DNA from: Gammaproteobacteria bacterium
GTDB taxonomy: Bacteria; Pseudomonadota; Gammaproteobacteria; Burkholderiales; Nitrosomonadaceae
Direction of reading: 5' to 3'
NCBI GenBank assembly: GCA_030431985.1
Contig: JAUIIB010000012.1
Span: forward strand, 1-64,000
DNA: 64,000 nucleotides
The number at the start of each line of letters is the position of its first letter. Within the stretch, counting starts at the first letter, position 1. Shown piece by piece: positions 45,364-55,350 of the stretch. The notes under the pieces were generated by a model. The model worked only from the letters and a program-made list of their open reading frames with translations, was not told the DNA's origin and did not search any database. Both the position numbers and the translations under genes were made by a program.

Positions 45364-46992
45364 GTGAATCAAGCAGAAGAATTTGAAAATGAAACGTCTT
45401 TTACCTTTCCTAAGACGTTTTTAGTTATTGTATTAACGGTATGCTTCACACCCACATGCTTGAATATTTTTGGCTACGATTTTTCATCAACAATACATGA
45501 CTTTGATACACAGGAGTTTTTGGGTCAACAATGGCTGAATATCGACTCTGTTGATGAAATGTTTTATGCCCTGACGGGCTCATTACATCATGGTTTGCTG
45601 GAATGGAGTGCGGTCGTAATAGCGATGCTGACTATTGTTCTAGCATTTTCACATTTTGCCATTACTAAAGACATTACGATGCCAATCATCGGTCTGGCAT
45701 TATTTTGTTCAGGGATAATGGATGCTTTCCACACTATGGCAGCAATGCGCCTTATTGAAGCAGTAGCCGAGAACACAAATTTGATCCCATTCACTTGGGC
45801 TTTAGCGCGCGGATTTAACGCTGCAATCTTATTGACAGGGGTACTGCTTTCTCTAAATCTAAAAACAACTAACTTCAGAATCAGTATTTATCACGTTTGC
45901 ATAATAGGTGTGGCATCTACTGCGCTATCTTATCTGTTAATTGACTATGCAGCCAACAGCGAACAATTACCTCAAACACAATTTACAGATGCATTTATCA
46001 CGCGACCATACGATGTTGCCCCTCTCATTTTGTTCATAATCACCATTCCATTCTTTTGGAAGCTATACCGTAAAAAACCAAACTTACTGACGGCATCACT
46101 GTTAATTTCTATCATACCTGAAATTATGCTGGAGATTCATATGGCCTTTGGGTCTTCCACTTTATTTGATAACCACTTTAATATTGCACATTTTTTAAAG
46201 GTTATTGCTTATTTAGTACCATTCATCGGTCTAGTTCTTGACTATATGCGCACTTATCGCGTTCAATATCACACGCAAGCATTACTAGAAAAACGCGAAC
46301 ACAATCTTGTGCAAGCTAACGCAGAATTAGAAGAATTTGCTTATCGTACATCACATGATTTACGCTCACCCATTGTATCCTCGATAGGGCTGCTAGATTT
46401 AGCTGAAAAATCAATTCAAAGTAACGATCAAGACAAAGCCATTAAAAGTATTGCACATACGCAAAAATCATTAAAAAAATTAGAAGTGCTCATAAAAGAC
46501 ATTCTTGTTCTCACTGAAGTAGAAAAAAAGGACGAAGAAAATCAGCTCTGCGATGTAAGTGAGATAGTTAATGAAGCCCTTGAAAAAATGGCACATATAG
46601 AAAAATTTGATCGCCTTGATATTCAGACAGACTACCAAGAGAACCATACCCTTTACACAAAGAAAACCCGCTTTAATATGATCTTAGAGAACCTGATATC
46701 AAATGCTATAAAATATCAGGATGATTCAAAATCAAATTCTTACATCAAAATTACAACACGAAAAACTAACACTCATTTTATGCTGGAAGTGAAAGACAAT
46801 GGGCTGGGCATACCGCCAGATCAACAAGATAAATTGTTTACCATGTTCAGCAGATTTCACCCAAAGGTTTCATTTGGCAGCGGTCTGGGTCTATATTTAA
46901 TGAAAAAAAGTGCAGATGTTATAAATGCTGAAATTTTTTATGAAAGTCATAACGAAGGCTCAATTTTTCGTTTGCATATACCCTTATTATAA
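45364..46992 (+). CDS. Sensor histidine kinase with multi-helix membrane input domain
   Basis: A 542-residue kinase. About seven membrane helices (residues 18-300) carry a MASE3-like sensor region with LFCSGIMDAFHTMAAMRLIE and FTWALARGFNAAILL. The cytoplasmic part has the H-box EFAYRTSHDLRSPIVSSIGL (phospho-His in SHDLRSP), N-box ILENLISNAIKYQDD, and G-boxes DNGLGIP and GSGLGLYL. The start is GTG 45364, 8 bases after GGAG. No response regulator is adjacent, so it is an orphan here. The ligand is unknown; the MASE3 assignment is tentative. Confidence 0.85.
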   Translation: MNQAEEFENETSFTFPKTFLVIVLTVCFTPTCLNIFGYDFSSTIHDFDTQEFLGQQWLNIDSVDEMFYALTGSLHHGLLEWSAVVIAMLTIVLAFSHFAITKDITMPIIGLALFCSGIMDAFHTMAAMRLIEAVAENTNLIPFTWALARGFNAAILLTGVLLSLNLKTTNFRISIYHVCIIGVASTALSYLLIDYAANSEQLPQTQFTDAFITRPYDVAPLILFIITIPFFWKLYRKKPNLLTASLLISIIPEIMLEIHMAFGSSTLFDNHFNIAHFLKVIAYLVPFIGLVLDYMRTYRVQYHTQALLEKREHNLVQANAELEEFAYRTSHDLRSPIVSSIGLLDLAEKSIQSNDQDKAIKSIAHTQKSLKKLEVLIKDILVLTEVEKKDEENQLCDVSEIVNEALEKMAHIEKFDRLDIQTDYQENHTLYTKKTRFNMILENLISNAIKYQDDSKSNSYIKITTRKTNTHFMLEVKDNGLGIPPDQQDKLFTMFSRFHPKVSFGSGLGLYLMKKSADVINAEIFYESHNEGSIFRLHIPLL

Positions 46993-47172
46993 TATTCTTG
47001 AACGCAATCTAGATTTTTTAGAAATCTACGCTACAAACGAAAGAGAAAAATAACGGTCGATAACTCGTTTAATTATGGGAAAATTACCGCTCAACTGGAC
47101 ATGATGTAAATGATTATCCCAAATCATCTATCAGATTAACAAACCATTACTGATTATCAATGTCCCAACTTC

Positions 47173-48114
47173 ATGATCACTGAAAAACTCAGATTTTTCC
47201 GGGATGTTTTAGCGTGTACACCGCGGAAATTCCTAAAAGACAATGTATTGGTTTACGCTGCGGCACTCTCCTATTATGCTATTTTTTCACTTCCGCTTAT
47301 GCTGCTGGTCATACTGTTTACCACTACATTATTCTATGATCCGCAGATTATCCGACAAACAGTTTTTGGTGAACTGGCCGACGTAATCGGTAAGGAAAGC
47401 GCAGCACAGCTTAACAACACAGTCAAAATGGTGGGGGTTTTCAAAGGAGAATGGTGGGCAACGACAATCAGTATTGCAGCCTTACTTTTCACTTCAACCA
47501 CCGTTTTTGTCACAATTCAAGATGCGCTCAACAAATTGTTTAGGGTTAAACCCAAATCAAATGCTGCATGGTTTAAGATATTGAAGGACAGAGCTATTTC
47601 TTTTACATTATTACTCAGCATAGGATTTATACTGGTTGTCTCCCTGACGATTAATGCACTGGTTGCTACATTCAGTGAGTATCTCATAACAACCTTACCA
47701 AGCATTTCAATTTTAATACTTGAAATTACATCGCTTGCACTTCCTTTTCTTATCACTGCTATCTTATTCACACTGATTTTTAAGTATCTTCCAGACGTTC
47801 GATTACCTTGGAAAAGTGTTTCAATCGGCGGTATTTTTACCGCTCTTTTATTCTTTGTTGGTGTCTATTTTATAAAACTTTACATTAGTAACTCTAATAC
47901 AGCGACTCTATATCAAGCGGCAGGCTCCGTGCTGGTTATCATGGTATGGGTTTATTACGCTTCAGTAATTTTCTTGTTTGGCGCTACATTTACCTTTTGC
48001 TACAACGAAATGTCCGGAAAGCAAATGCCGGCTGAAGATCACGCCATTAAAATAATGAATTTAGAAATCGAAGTCGATCCCCAAAACACCTCTGAGAATA
48101 AACCAGAATCATAA
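47173..48114 (+). CDS. YihY/BrkB family inner membrane protein
   Basis: A 313-residue polytopic protein with six predicted helices: VYAAALSYYAIFSLPLMLLV, FTSTTVFVTIQDALNKLFRV, IFKYLPDVRLPWKSVSIGG, AAGSVLVIMVWVYYASVIFL and FGATFTFCYNE. These are hallmarks of the YihY/BrkB family, once called ribonuclease BN by mistake. The function is not established; an exporter-like role has been suggested. Confidence 0.88.
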   Translation: MITEKLRFFRDVLACTPRKFLKDNVLVYAAALSYYAIFSLPLMLLVILFTTTLFYDPQIIRQTVFGELADVIGKESAAQLNNTVKMVGVFKGEWWATTISIAALLFTSTTVFVTIQDALNKLFRVKPKSNAAWFKILKDRAISFTLLLSIGFILVVSLTINALVATFSEYLITTLPSISILILEITSLALPFLITAILFTLIFKYLPDVRLPWKSVSIGGIFTALLFFVGVYFIKLYISNSNTATLYQAAGSVLVIMVWVYYASVIFLFGATFTFCYNEMSGKQMPAEDHAIKIMNLEIEVDPQNTSENKPES

Positions 48115-48689
48115 TCTGATACATGCAGTTTCAAATACTGATGTAATAAAGGTCTTCAGGGAATGAGCGCGCGGTATCTGAAACATTACAGGGTTGTCAT
48201 TACACCCGATCATTACCACACTCGTATCGGAATAATATTTTACTGATCAAGCACGATAATAAACTGAAGAAGCTGGATAAAAACAAAATCGACAAATCGC
48301 AAACCTTTTCACCTTAGTTAACATACTGAGACGAAAAACAACACATCCGCTTTATATCTCAGGCAGTGCCGAAGGCATCATTTTTCAACAAGACTAGCGA
48401 TAGGTCTTGCAAACGTGCACCGTTATATGAAGTGTATGTGCGGTTAATCACATCATTTACTTTGTCCAGATACTAATATCACTACACCTGCACATGATTA
48501 CAGGCTGTTAGACATTATAAACGTGCAACAGGTAATTTCATCAAAACTCAACTGTACTCCAATAAGTTAAACGAAGAATTTATTGATCGGATTAATGACC
48601 ACCCGTCAATAATCCACTTAGGTAAAAGGGAAATTTTGAAATTCCTCGCGTCAGAATAGGCGCCATACACCTGTTACTTGGAGAAAAAA
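48115..48689 (+). other. Long noncoding region before the haloperoxidase
   Basis: No open frame, tRNA or clear repeat is seen in these 575 bases. Stop codons are frequent in all plus frames. The last 30 bases carry the GGAG ribosome site of the haloperoxidase. It is unusually long for this part of the window and may hold regulatory sequence or a decayed gene. Confidence 0.3.
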
Positions 48690-50462
48690 ATGACTGATAA
48701 TAGGCGACAAAATGCTAAAGAAATACGCGAATCTGCAAGCCAAATGGCTCATGATCGCAAATCCATTACACATCAGAGCAATGGTGACGAACAACGATAT
48801 GCTGCCGCGAATTTTGCGATGAGCTTTACGAAAGGACTGGAACACAATAGCAGTAACGGGTTAATCGGTAATGCCAACGACTACAGGGCGTTTCGTTCTG
48901 CCATTGATGAGGGCTTTGTCGATGCCTTTACCACTTCCGTACCATCCGCCCCGGACAAAAAAAGACAATGGGAAGCACCCACAGCCGGAATCGTTTACGA
49001 CTTACAAGGACCTGACTCGCAAGCAGTAACCATGCCGCCCGCGCCTGCACTCGGTTCTACTGAACTAGCGTATGAAATGGCTGAGGTTTATGAACTTGCA
49101 CTGCTACGTGACGAGCTATTATCTGATTTTAGCGATATGATGGCTAATGCTAATATCACCAATTCGTTGAACAGGCTAAATAGTATTGGTTACGACATCA
49201 CCGGTAGCAACGGCCGTTCGCGAAAAAATATTGTCGGCAATATCACCGCACAAACAGCATTCAGAGGTTCGTCACCCGGTGTTGAAATCGGTCCCTACCT
49301 ATCCCAGTTTATGCTGCTGGGCAATAAAAGCGTTGCCGGTGAAGGCGATGTAACCGGGGGAATTATTCGCTACGGTGCCTTAAATATTGACCAGCGTGTT
49401 CCGGTGGCAAATATGGGTACCGATTTTATGACTGAATGGAATGACTGGCTGGACGTACAAAACGGCACAGATCCTCATGTCGGCAATGAGGCGGATATTT
49501 TCGGTGCACCTAACAACGTCACCCGGCGCTTTATCTCCACACCGCGCGATCTCGCCACCTACGTACATTACGATGCATTATACGAAGCCTATTTAAACGC
49601 TTGTCTAATCCTGCTTGGGATGGGCGCGCCAACGGACCCTGGATTTGACAAACTTTCAGGCCAGGGCACGCAACACTGGAACAGCCTTGATCCAGATGCT
49701 CCGTCTATTATTACACGCTTCTTTGAAATCCATGAACGTGAGGCCGGCGGTTTTGCACTATGGGGTGGGCCGCATATTCTGACTCTTGTGACCGAAGTCG
49801 CAACACGCGCACTGAAGGCAGTACGCTATCAAAAGTTTAATATACATTGCAGGCTACGCCCTGAAGCACTGGCCGGGCGTATTGAAAAAGCAAGCCAAAT
49901 CGGTATGGATTTTCCTTCAATTGGTAACCTTTTCACACAGCTTGAAAGCACCATACAGGATACGGTAGACGCTATCCAAATGCAGAATACTTCGAATACC
50001 AAACTGTTACCGATGGCTTTTCAGGAAGGTTCACCTATGCATCCCTCTTATGGCGCGGGACATGCAACTGTAGCGGGCGCATGCGTCACAATACTCAAAG
50101 CTTATTTTGACACCAGTGCCGTGCTGGTCAGTCGCAATGGCAACATTCTTTTTAGTCACTATGAAAGTGGTGATGCGCCGGTCGCATTTGTTCCAGATCA
50201 TACGATGAATGACCTAACCGATGTCAATGACGGTTCTTTTCTCACACTTGAAGGCGAATTGAACAAGCTTGCGGCCAATATCTCTATTGCCCGCAATATG
50301 GCGGGTGTGCATTACTTTTCGGATTATTATGACAGTCTGCGCATGGGTGAAGAAATCGCTATCGGAATTCTGGAAGAACAGGCGCTGTGCTACAAGACAG
50401 ATCCGTTCGTACTTTCCGTCCCAACCTTTGACGGCGACGTCCGCCGCATCGGCCACCGTTAA
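48690..50462 (+). CDS. Vanadium-dependent haloperoxidase
   Basis: A 590-residue protein with the vanadate-pocket motifs in order: KFNIHCRLRPEALAGR (Lys about 381, Arg about 388), SPMHPSYGAGHATVAGAC (His about 457) and ISIARNMAGVHYFSDYYDSL (Arg about 535, His about 540). Upstream IGPYLSQFMLLG and YEMAEVYELALLRD resemble algal and cyanobacterial bromoperoxidases more than fungal or streptomycete chloroperoxidases. It oxidises halides with hydrogen peroxide. There is no signal peptide in the N terminus, so export is uncertain. I start at ATG 48690, since GGAG stands 6 bases before it; an in-frame TTG at 48678 is less likely. Confidence 0.9.
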   Translation: MTDNRRQNAKEIRESASQMAHDRKSITHQSNGDEQRYAAANFAMSFTKGLEHNSSNGLIGNANDYRAFRSAIDEGFVDAFTTSVPSAPDKKRQWEAPTAGIVYDLQGPDSQAVTMPPAPALGSTELAYEMAEVYELALLRDELLSDFSDMMANANITNSLNRLNSIGYDITGSNGRSRKNIVGNITAQTAFRGSSPGVEIGPYLSQFMLLGNKSVAGEGDVTGGIIRYGALNIDQRVPVANMGTDFMTEWNDWLDVQNGTDPHVGNEADIFGAPNNVTRRFISTPRDLATYVHYDALYEAYLNACLILLGMGAPTDPGFDKLSGQGTQHWNSLDPDAPSIITRFFEIHEREAGGFALWGGPHILTLVTEVATRALKAVRYQKFNIHCRLRPEALAGRIEKASQIGMDFPSIGNLFTQLESTIQDTVDAIQMQNTSNTKLLPMAFQEGSPMHPSYGAGHATVAGACVTILKAYFDTSAVLVSRNGNILFSHYESGDAPVAFVPDHTMNDLTDVNDGSFLTLEGELNKLAANISIARNMAGVHYFSDYYDSLRMGEEIAIGILEEQALCYKTDPFVLSVPTFDGDVRRIGHR

Positions 50463-50480
50463 TAAAGATTTTATCGATTC

Positions 50481-50510
50481 AAGGCCGTCTTCCTATAGTT
50501 TGACGGCCTT
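50481..50510. terminator. Terminator after the haloperoxidase gene
   Basis: AAGGCCGTC (50481-50489) and GACGGCCTT (50502-50510) form a 9-base stem followed by TATCTTTG, 18 bases past the stop. It lies between converging genes and may act on both. Confidence 0.75.
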
Positions 50511-50533
50511 TATCTTTGTAATAACTTTTAAAC

Positions 50534-50866
50534 TTATTTAACTTCTATAAAGTTTTTAACCTGACTTACGCCCGAAGTTAGTTGCGCTATCTCACCAGCC
50601 AATTCTTTTTGAGTTTGGGTTTCAACAAACCCTGTTAACTTAACCACATGCTTCGAAGCTTCAACGTGAATTGCAGCAGCGCTTAATTCATCCGATTGAA
50701 TAAACTTTGATTTAATCTTCATTGCCAGCACGACATCTTCTTGTGGTTCCCTCTCAACAGTTTCAGGGTTAAACATACTCGTGCATCCAGTCATTAACAC
50801 GATAATGACAAACAGTCCCAAGACATTTTTACAGCAAAACAATGTGTCAATTTTCCTATTTAGCAT
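50534..50866 (-). CDS. BON-domain lipoprotein
   Basis: A 110-residue lipoprotein. The lipobox LMTGC (Cys about residue 28) is followed by a BON domain: LAMKIKSKFIQSDELSAAAI, HVEASKHVVKLTGFVETQTQ and LTSGVSQVKNFIEV. BON domains bind membranes or envelope components; the protein resembles half of an OsmY/DolP-type protein. It is downstream of the AsmA gene's neighbour region on the same strand order, but transcribed after it only by proximity (gap 37 bases from 50904). Confidence 0.8.
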   Translation of the reverse strand: MLNRKIDTLFCCKNVLGLFVIIVLMTGCTSMFNPETVEREPQEDVVLAMKIKSKFIQSDELSAAAIHVEASKHVVKLTGFVETQTQKELAGEIAQLTSGVSQVKNFIEVK

Positions 50867-50903
50867 TTTGTAGCACCCAAAACATAAGTTATTAACTCAT
50901 ACA

Positions 50904-52841
50904 TCAACGCGCTTCGTTGATTGCATCTACAAGTCCGGAACAATGTATATTTTCTTCACCACCGTCTTCATGCAACAATGAAATCAAACTCGCAATCGGC
51001 GCCGAAGGCAACAGCGCCAGCGATGCCGCACCACGTATAATCGCCGATGAGCCGGGTGTAAATTCAGGATGACTAAAGCGGCCTTCGATGTGCAGGGGTG
51101 CACGCGCAGAAAACAGACTCAAATCCTTTGGTTTAGGGTCAATGACTAAATCCAACAGCTCTTCGGAAAGATCTATTGTGCCCTTACCCAAAAATACAGT
51201 ATCTTTTGTGTCGACAACAAACGTATTCATATTCATCATGCCGTTTTTAACTGGAAAATCGACAAACGCACAATTGATGTCGGTTTCTTTTTGATCACCA
51301 ATCAATGCTGCCAGAGTTTCGCCTAAATCAAGCCCGGCAATTTCAACGAGCAGGCTTTCAAATCGACCACCTGTCATCAACATCAATAAACCACCATCAG
51401 CAGTTCCCAGCATTTCAGATATTGAATCACCTGTTAACCAAAACATACCCCGCCCACCAATTATTCCCGCACTTTCATCAGCCACCTCAAAAACATTCAA
51501 GATTTCAGAAAGCCGGATATGCTGAATCTCAGTTTCCATTTTGCTCTTTACTGGCTTTCGACCGGCATCGATTTCAATTCGAGATTTTATATTCCCATCG
51601 GCAACACCGAAGTCTAATGGAGCTAGAGTTAAATGCCTGCCATCAATAATAATATGCATCTTGAGATCGTCTATTGGTAACTTCGATTCGACACGTTTAC
51701 CTTGTAACCGGATATCGGCACCAACCTGATATAACGCATCAAAATTAATCTTATCGCGAGGCAATACTGTTGGCGTTGTCTTTTCACGCTTGTCCTCTAT
51801 TTGCTGTGATTGAGATGCCGTCTCTCCTGGGCCAGCATCCGGCGCTATTCCAATCAAAGGGCCAAGATCGTCTAAATCAATCTTTTTTGAATATAAATCG
51901 GCTTTAATAAACAGTGGGGTAACGTCCATATTAATAGTGATATCACCCGTTAAATCACTATCTCCCACTCGACCATCAAAATTCGTAAATTTCAACATAT
52001 TGCCTTGACGGGACAAATCCCCTTTTATCCGATAGGGCGGCAGGTCAGGTAAAGGAAAATCTAGAATTTTTGACAGTCGTCCAGGATTAGGACCTTTTAC
52101 TTCAAAATTCATATTCAATCCTTTTAGGTGAAGCGGTTCTTTCAATGAACCAGCCATTATGGCAACTGTTTTACCTAGTCTAACACCCAGGGCGAGTTTA
52201 TAAGGCGCATCTGTTTCTCTAAGTTCAAGCAGTGAATCCGCCTTCAAAGTAACTTTTAATTTTTCCCCTTTTAATTTACCTTTCGCCTGCATCGTAATGG
52301 ATTCATTATTTTTTTGTTTTCCCCGAGCTGTAACAATAGTTGCTTTTAGATCGGTATCTGTTAATGGATCGAGATAGGAAATTAATCCATCTTCAATCTT
52401 AAGTCGCTGAATAACTGGAAATTCATCACGATCATCGGGTGCGGGATCACCAACAGGGAGGATATCTAACTCCCAATTGGCTTTACCGTCAGACGATTTC
52501 TCCAAAAATATAGATGAACCGAACAAACCGACTTCTGGTAATACAACGTGTCCTTGGATCAGTTTAGGTAAATCAATTTGAAATTCCAACTTATCCAGTT
52601 CGAGCATGTAAGGCCTGTCGCTCCATGCTGCATTTTCAAACTGAATCTGCTCAAGTCTTATACGCGGAACCCAAGACCAGTCAATATCAATATCACCAAT
52701 AACCAATGTCCGCCCGGTAAGCTCACTGAATTGCTCAACGACATAATCACGCGCCCAGTTCCAATTCATGAACCCAATGAATAAGGCAAGCAACAATAGA
52801 AAAGAAAAAAATAATATACCAATCCACTTCAAAATTGTCAT
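50904..52841 (-). CDS. AsmA-family envelope protein
   Basis: A 645-residue protein with an N-terminal membrane anchor (about 5-25), then NWNWARDYVVEQFSELTGRT and LVIGDIDIDWSWVPRIRLEQ, the opening of AsmA/YhjG-type proteins. The C-terminal domain has LSEILNVFEVADESAGIIGG, VDTKDTVFLGKGTIDLSEEL, FSARAPLHIEGRFSHPEFTP. AsmA proteins sit in the inner membrane with a large periplasmic beta-groove and are implicated in phospholipid transport or outer membrane assembly. The BON lipoprotein follows 37 bases later on the same strand, probably cotranscribed. Confidence 0.85.
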   Translation of the reverse strand: MTILKWIGILFFSFLLLLALFIGFMNWNWARDYVVEQFSELTGRTLVIGDIDIDWSWVPRIRLEQIQFENAAWSDRPYMLELDKLEFQIDLPKLIQGHVVLPEVGLFGSSIFLEKSSDGKANWELDILPVGDPAPDDRDEFPVIQRLKIEDGLISYLDPLTDTDLKATIVTARGKQKNNESITMQAKGKLKGEKLKVTLKADSLLELRETDAPYKLALGVRLGKTVAIMAGSLKEPLHLKGLNMNFEVKGPNPGRLSKILDFPLPDLPPYRIKGDLSRQGNMLKFTNFDGRVGDSDLTGDITINMDVTPLFIKADLYSKKIDLDDLGPLIGIAPDAGPGETASQSQQIEDKREKTTPTVLPRDKINFDALYQVGADIRLQGKRVESKLPIDDLKMHIIIDGRHLTLAPLDFGVADGNIKSRIEIDAGRKPVKSKMETEIQHIRLSEILNVFEVADESAGIIGGRGMFWLTGDSISEMLGTADGGLLMLMTGGRFESLLVEIAGLDLGETLAALIGDQKETDINCAFVDFPVKNGMMNMNTFVVDTKDTVFLGKGTIDLSEELLDLVIDPKPKDLSLFSARAPLHIEGRFSHPEFTPGSSAIIRGAASLALLPSAPIASLISLLHEDGGEENIHCSGLVDAINEAR

Positions 52842-53076
52842 AGCACTTATACTTAGATTTTTTGTGACTCACACAACACAAATGCGCTGGTGAATTATAG
52901 TGTCCTAACGACATCGTATCTAAAAAGTATGACACAAAGTCATTACGGTTCCATGTTTAAAATTAAACCGGCCCGCCAGATAGTTGACCCACCTTCATTA
53001 AGAAGGTTCGCCGATAATTATTAATCTCTGCTAGTCTAGAGACTTTCAAAATAGCGCAGGCAAGCCTCAAAAAATA

Positions 53077-53583
53077 ATGTCTAATTTTGGTAAACAATAC
53101 AATAACGCTTATATCGCTTTAGGCAGTAATCTGGAAGATCCTATTTGGCAAATACGATCGGCGTTTGAAAAAATCGCCAGATTGCCCGATACACATCTAA
53201 TACAACATTCTTCGCTTTACAAAAGCGCACCTGCTGGAGGACTTAATCAACCCGATTACATTAATGCGGTGGCAAAAATTAACACAAGCCTGACTCCATT
53301 TGAATTACTGGAAGTACTGCTAAGCATTGAGTCACAACATGGCCGCGTGCGCAAATTTCGTAATGCGCCCCGTACACTCGATCTGGATATTTTGCTCTAT
53401 GGCGATATGCAATTGAATGATGATAAGCTAATTATTCCACATCCCCGTATGTCACAGCGCGCCTTTGTTTTATACCCATTATCTGAAATCGCACCAAGCT
53501 GTCATATACCAGGTCATGATAAAATCGACCAATTGATTGCTGCGTGCTCCAATCAAATTATAGAACGACTAAATATGACTTAA
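53077..53583 (+). CDS. folK: 2-amino-4-hydroxy-6-hydroxymethyldihydropteridine pyrophosphokinase
   Basis: A 168-residue HPPK of folate biosynthesis. Seen: AYIALGSNLEDPIWQIRSAF, SAPAGGLNQPDYINAVAKI, the RVRKFRNAPRTLDLDILLYG signature and IIPHPRMSQRAFVLYPLSEI. Full length. It precedes panB by 64 bases, and the folK-panB-panC run probably forms one unit. Confidence 0.95.
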   Translation: MSNFGKQYNNAYIALGSNLEDPIWQIRSAFEKIARLPDTHLIQHSSLYKSAPAGGLNQPDYINAVAKINTSLTPFELLEVLLSIESQHGRVRKFRNAPRTLDLDILLYGDMQLNDDKLIIPHPRMSQRAFVLYPLSEIAPSCHIPGHDKIDQLIAACSNQIIERLNMT

Positions 53584-53647
53584 CTGAGAAAACTCCAGAT
53601 CTACAATTCCAAACAATAAATTCGATAATTCATTCATTATCATCAAT

Positions 53648-54442
53648 ATGAGAACGACCATCAGTTCCTTACTGAAAACATATGAACAGGGTGAAAAATT
53701 TACCGTTCTGACCTGTTACGATGCAACATTTGCCAAATTGTTGGAAGCATGCAGTGTAGACGTCCTGCTCGTTGGCGATTCACTGGGAAACGTTATCAAG
53801 GGCGAAGACACAACATTATCCGTAACGTTGGAGCAAATGATTTACCATACCCGATGTGTTGCCCAAGGATCTGAAAAAGCATTTATTATGGCCGACATGC
53901 CATTCGGAACCGCACAACACTCTCCCGAGCATGCTTTTAAGAATGCTTGTCAGCTCATAGCAGCTGGTGCCCAAATGATCAAACTCGAGGGCGGACGAAT
54001 CATGGCCGATACGATTCAATTTTTAACGCAACGCGGTATTCCGGTTTGCGCCCATATTGGTTTAATGCCTCAATCAATCCACCAAACAGGCGGCTACAAA
54101 ATACAAGGTAATACAGAAGATTCAGCTAAACGGCTGTTTGATGATGCAGTAATTCTCGAGCAATCGGGCGCTGCCATGCTACTCATGGAAGTGATACCTG
54201 CAACGTTGGCAAAACAAATTTCAGCGGCACTATCGATTCCCACAATTGGTATTGGCGCAGGCTCCGATTGTACGGCCCAAGTGCTTGTGTTACATGATTT
54301 ACTCGGCCTTTATCAAGATAAAAAATCTCGATTTGTCAAAAACTTTATGGATGATTCACAGACTATCCAAGATGCAGTATGCAACTATGTCAAAGCTGTT
54401 AAAACCGGGCAGTTTCCTGACAAAACACACGAATTCGAGTAA
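53648..54442 (+). CDS. panB: 3-methyl-2-oxobutanoate hydroxymethyltransferase
   Basis: A 264-residue ketopantoate hydroxymethyltransferase of pantothenate synthesis: VLTCYDATFAKLLEACSVDV, LLVGDSLGNVIKG, FIMADMPFGTAQHSPEHAF, KLEGGRIM and HIGLMPQSIHQTGGYKIQG. Complete, with metal-binding Asp residues in GDSLG and ADMPFG. panC follows 15 bases later. Confidence 0.96.
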   Translation: MRTTISSLLKTYEQGEKFTVLTCYDATFAKLLEACSVDVLLVGDSLGNVIKGEDTTLSVTLEQMIYHTRCVAQGSEKAFIMADMPFGTAQHSPEHAFKNACQLIAAGAQMIKLEGGRIMADTIQFLTQRGIPVCAHIGLMPQSIHQTGGYKIQGNTEDSAKRLFDDAVILEQSGAAMLLMEVIPATLAKQISAALSIPTIGIGAGSDCTAQVLVLHDLLGLYQDKKSRFVKNFMDDSQTIQDAVCNYVKAVKTGQFPDKTHEFE

Positions 54443-54457
54443 CAGCGCGCCTCTAAA

Positions 54458-55294
54458 TTGAAAATAGTCCATACAATAACTGCGCTACGCAGCGCATTGA
54501 AGAAAAAACAGCAAATTGCATTCGTACCGACTATGGGCAATCTACACGAAGGGCATCTCGCTTTAGTTAATAAAGCCAGAAATAACGCAGAAAACGTTGT
54601 TGTGAGTATTTTTGTCAACCCGCTCCAGTTCCTACCGAACGAAGATTTTAACCAATACCCGCGATCCTTAATGAATGATTGCGAATTATTGCGCAACCTC
54701 GGCACAGATATTGTCTTTGCTCCAGACGACAAAGCTCTTTTTTCTACCCAGCAGGAGATTCTGGTACACCTACCACCCATTGCTAATATTCTTGAAGGTG
54801 AATTCCGCCCTGGTTTTTTTCAAGGTGTCGCTACGATTGTATTAAAACTTTTTAATATTATTCAACCGGATATCGCTATTTTCGGTAAAAAGGACTATCA
54901 ACAACTCCACATTATCAGATTAATGGTGCAACAATTCAATTTTCCGATTAAAATTCTAGGTGAGGAAATAGTGCGTGCACCTGATGGACTTGCACTAAGT
55001 TCGCGTAACCAATATTTAAGTAAGCCGCATCGATCAGAAGCCAAAAATTTTTACCAAACATTAATAAACACGGCTAACGAGATAAAAAAAGGTCAACATG
55101 ACTTTTCGCGATTGCAAGAAAATGCAATGGATACATTATCGAAAAGAGGATGGCTCGTCGACTATGTTTCCATTCATGACCAGCGTACCCTATTACCCGC
55201 AAAAGCAAATGATAGAGAACTCGTTATTCTAGCTGCTGCAAGAATTGGTGATACAAGGTTGATTGACAATCTTGAGTTTAATAATGAAAACTAA
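54458..55294 (+). CDS. panC: Pantothenate synthetase
   Basis: A 278-residue pantoate-beta-alanine ligase: IAFVPTMGNLHEGHLALVNK (the HIGH-like HEGH), VVVSIFVNPLQFLPNEDFNQ, IAIFGKKDYQQLHIIRLMVQ and GLALSSRNQYL with the KMSKS-like SSRN. The start is TTG 54458, which gives the family's usual N terminus; there is no upstream ATG that fits, and the ribosome site is weak, so translation may be coupled to panB. Its stop is only 56 bases before dnaA. Confidence 0.94.
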   Translation: MKIVHTITALRSALKKKQQIAFVPTMGNLHEGHLALVNKARNNAENVVVSIFVNPLQFLPNEDFNQYPRSLMNDCELLRNLGTDIVFAPDDKALFSTQQEILVHLPPIANILEGEFRPGFFQGVATIVLKLFNIIQPDIAIFGKKDYQQLHIIRLMVQQFNFPIKILGEEIVRAPDGLALSSRNQYLSKPHRSEAKNFYQTLINTANEIKKGQHDFSRLQENAMDTLSKRGWLVDYVSIHDQRTLLPAKANDRELVILAAARIGDTRLIDNLEFNNEN

Positions 55295-55350
55295 CACCAT
55301 AAATTTTAACTGATAACAGTTAAAACGGACCTCATCCAAACATTCTAATT

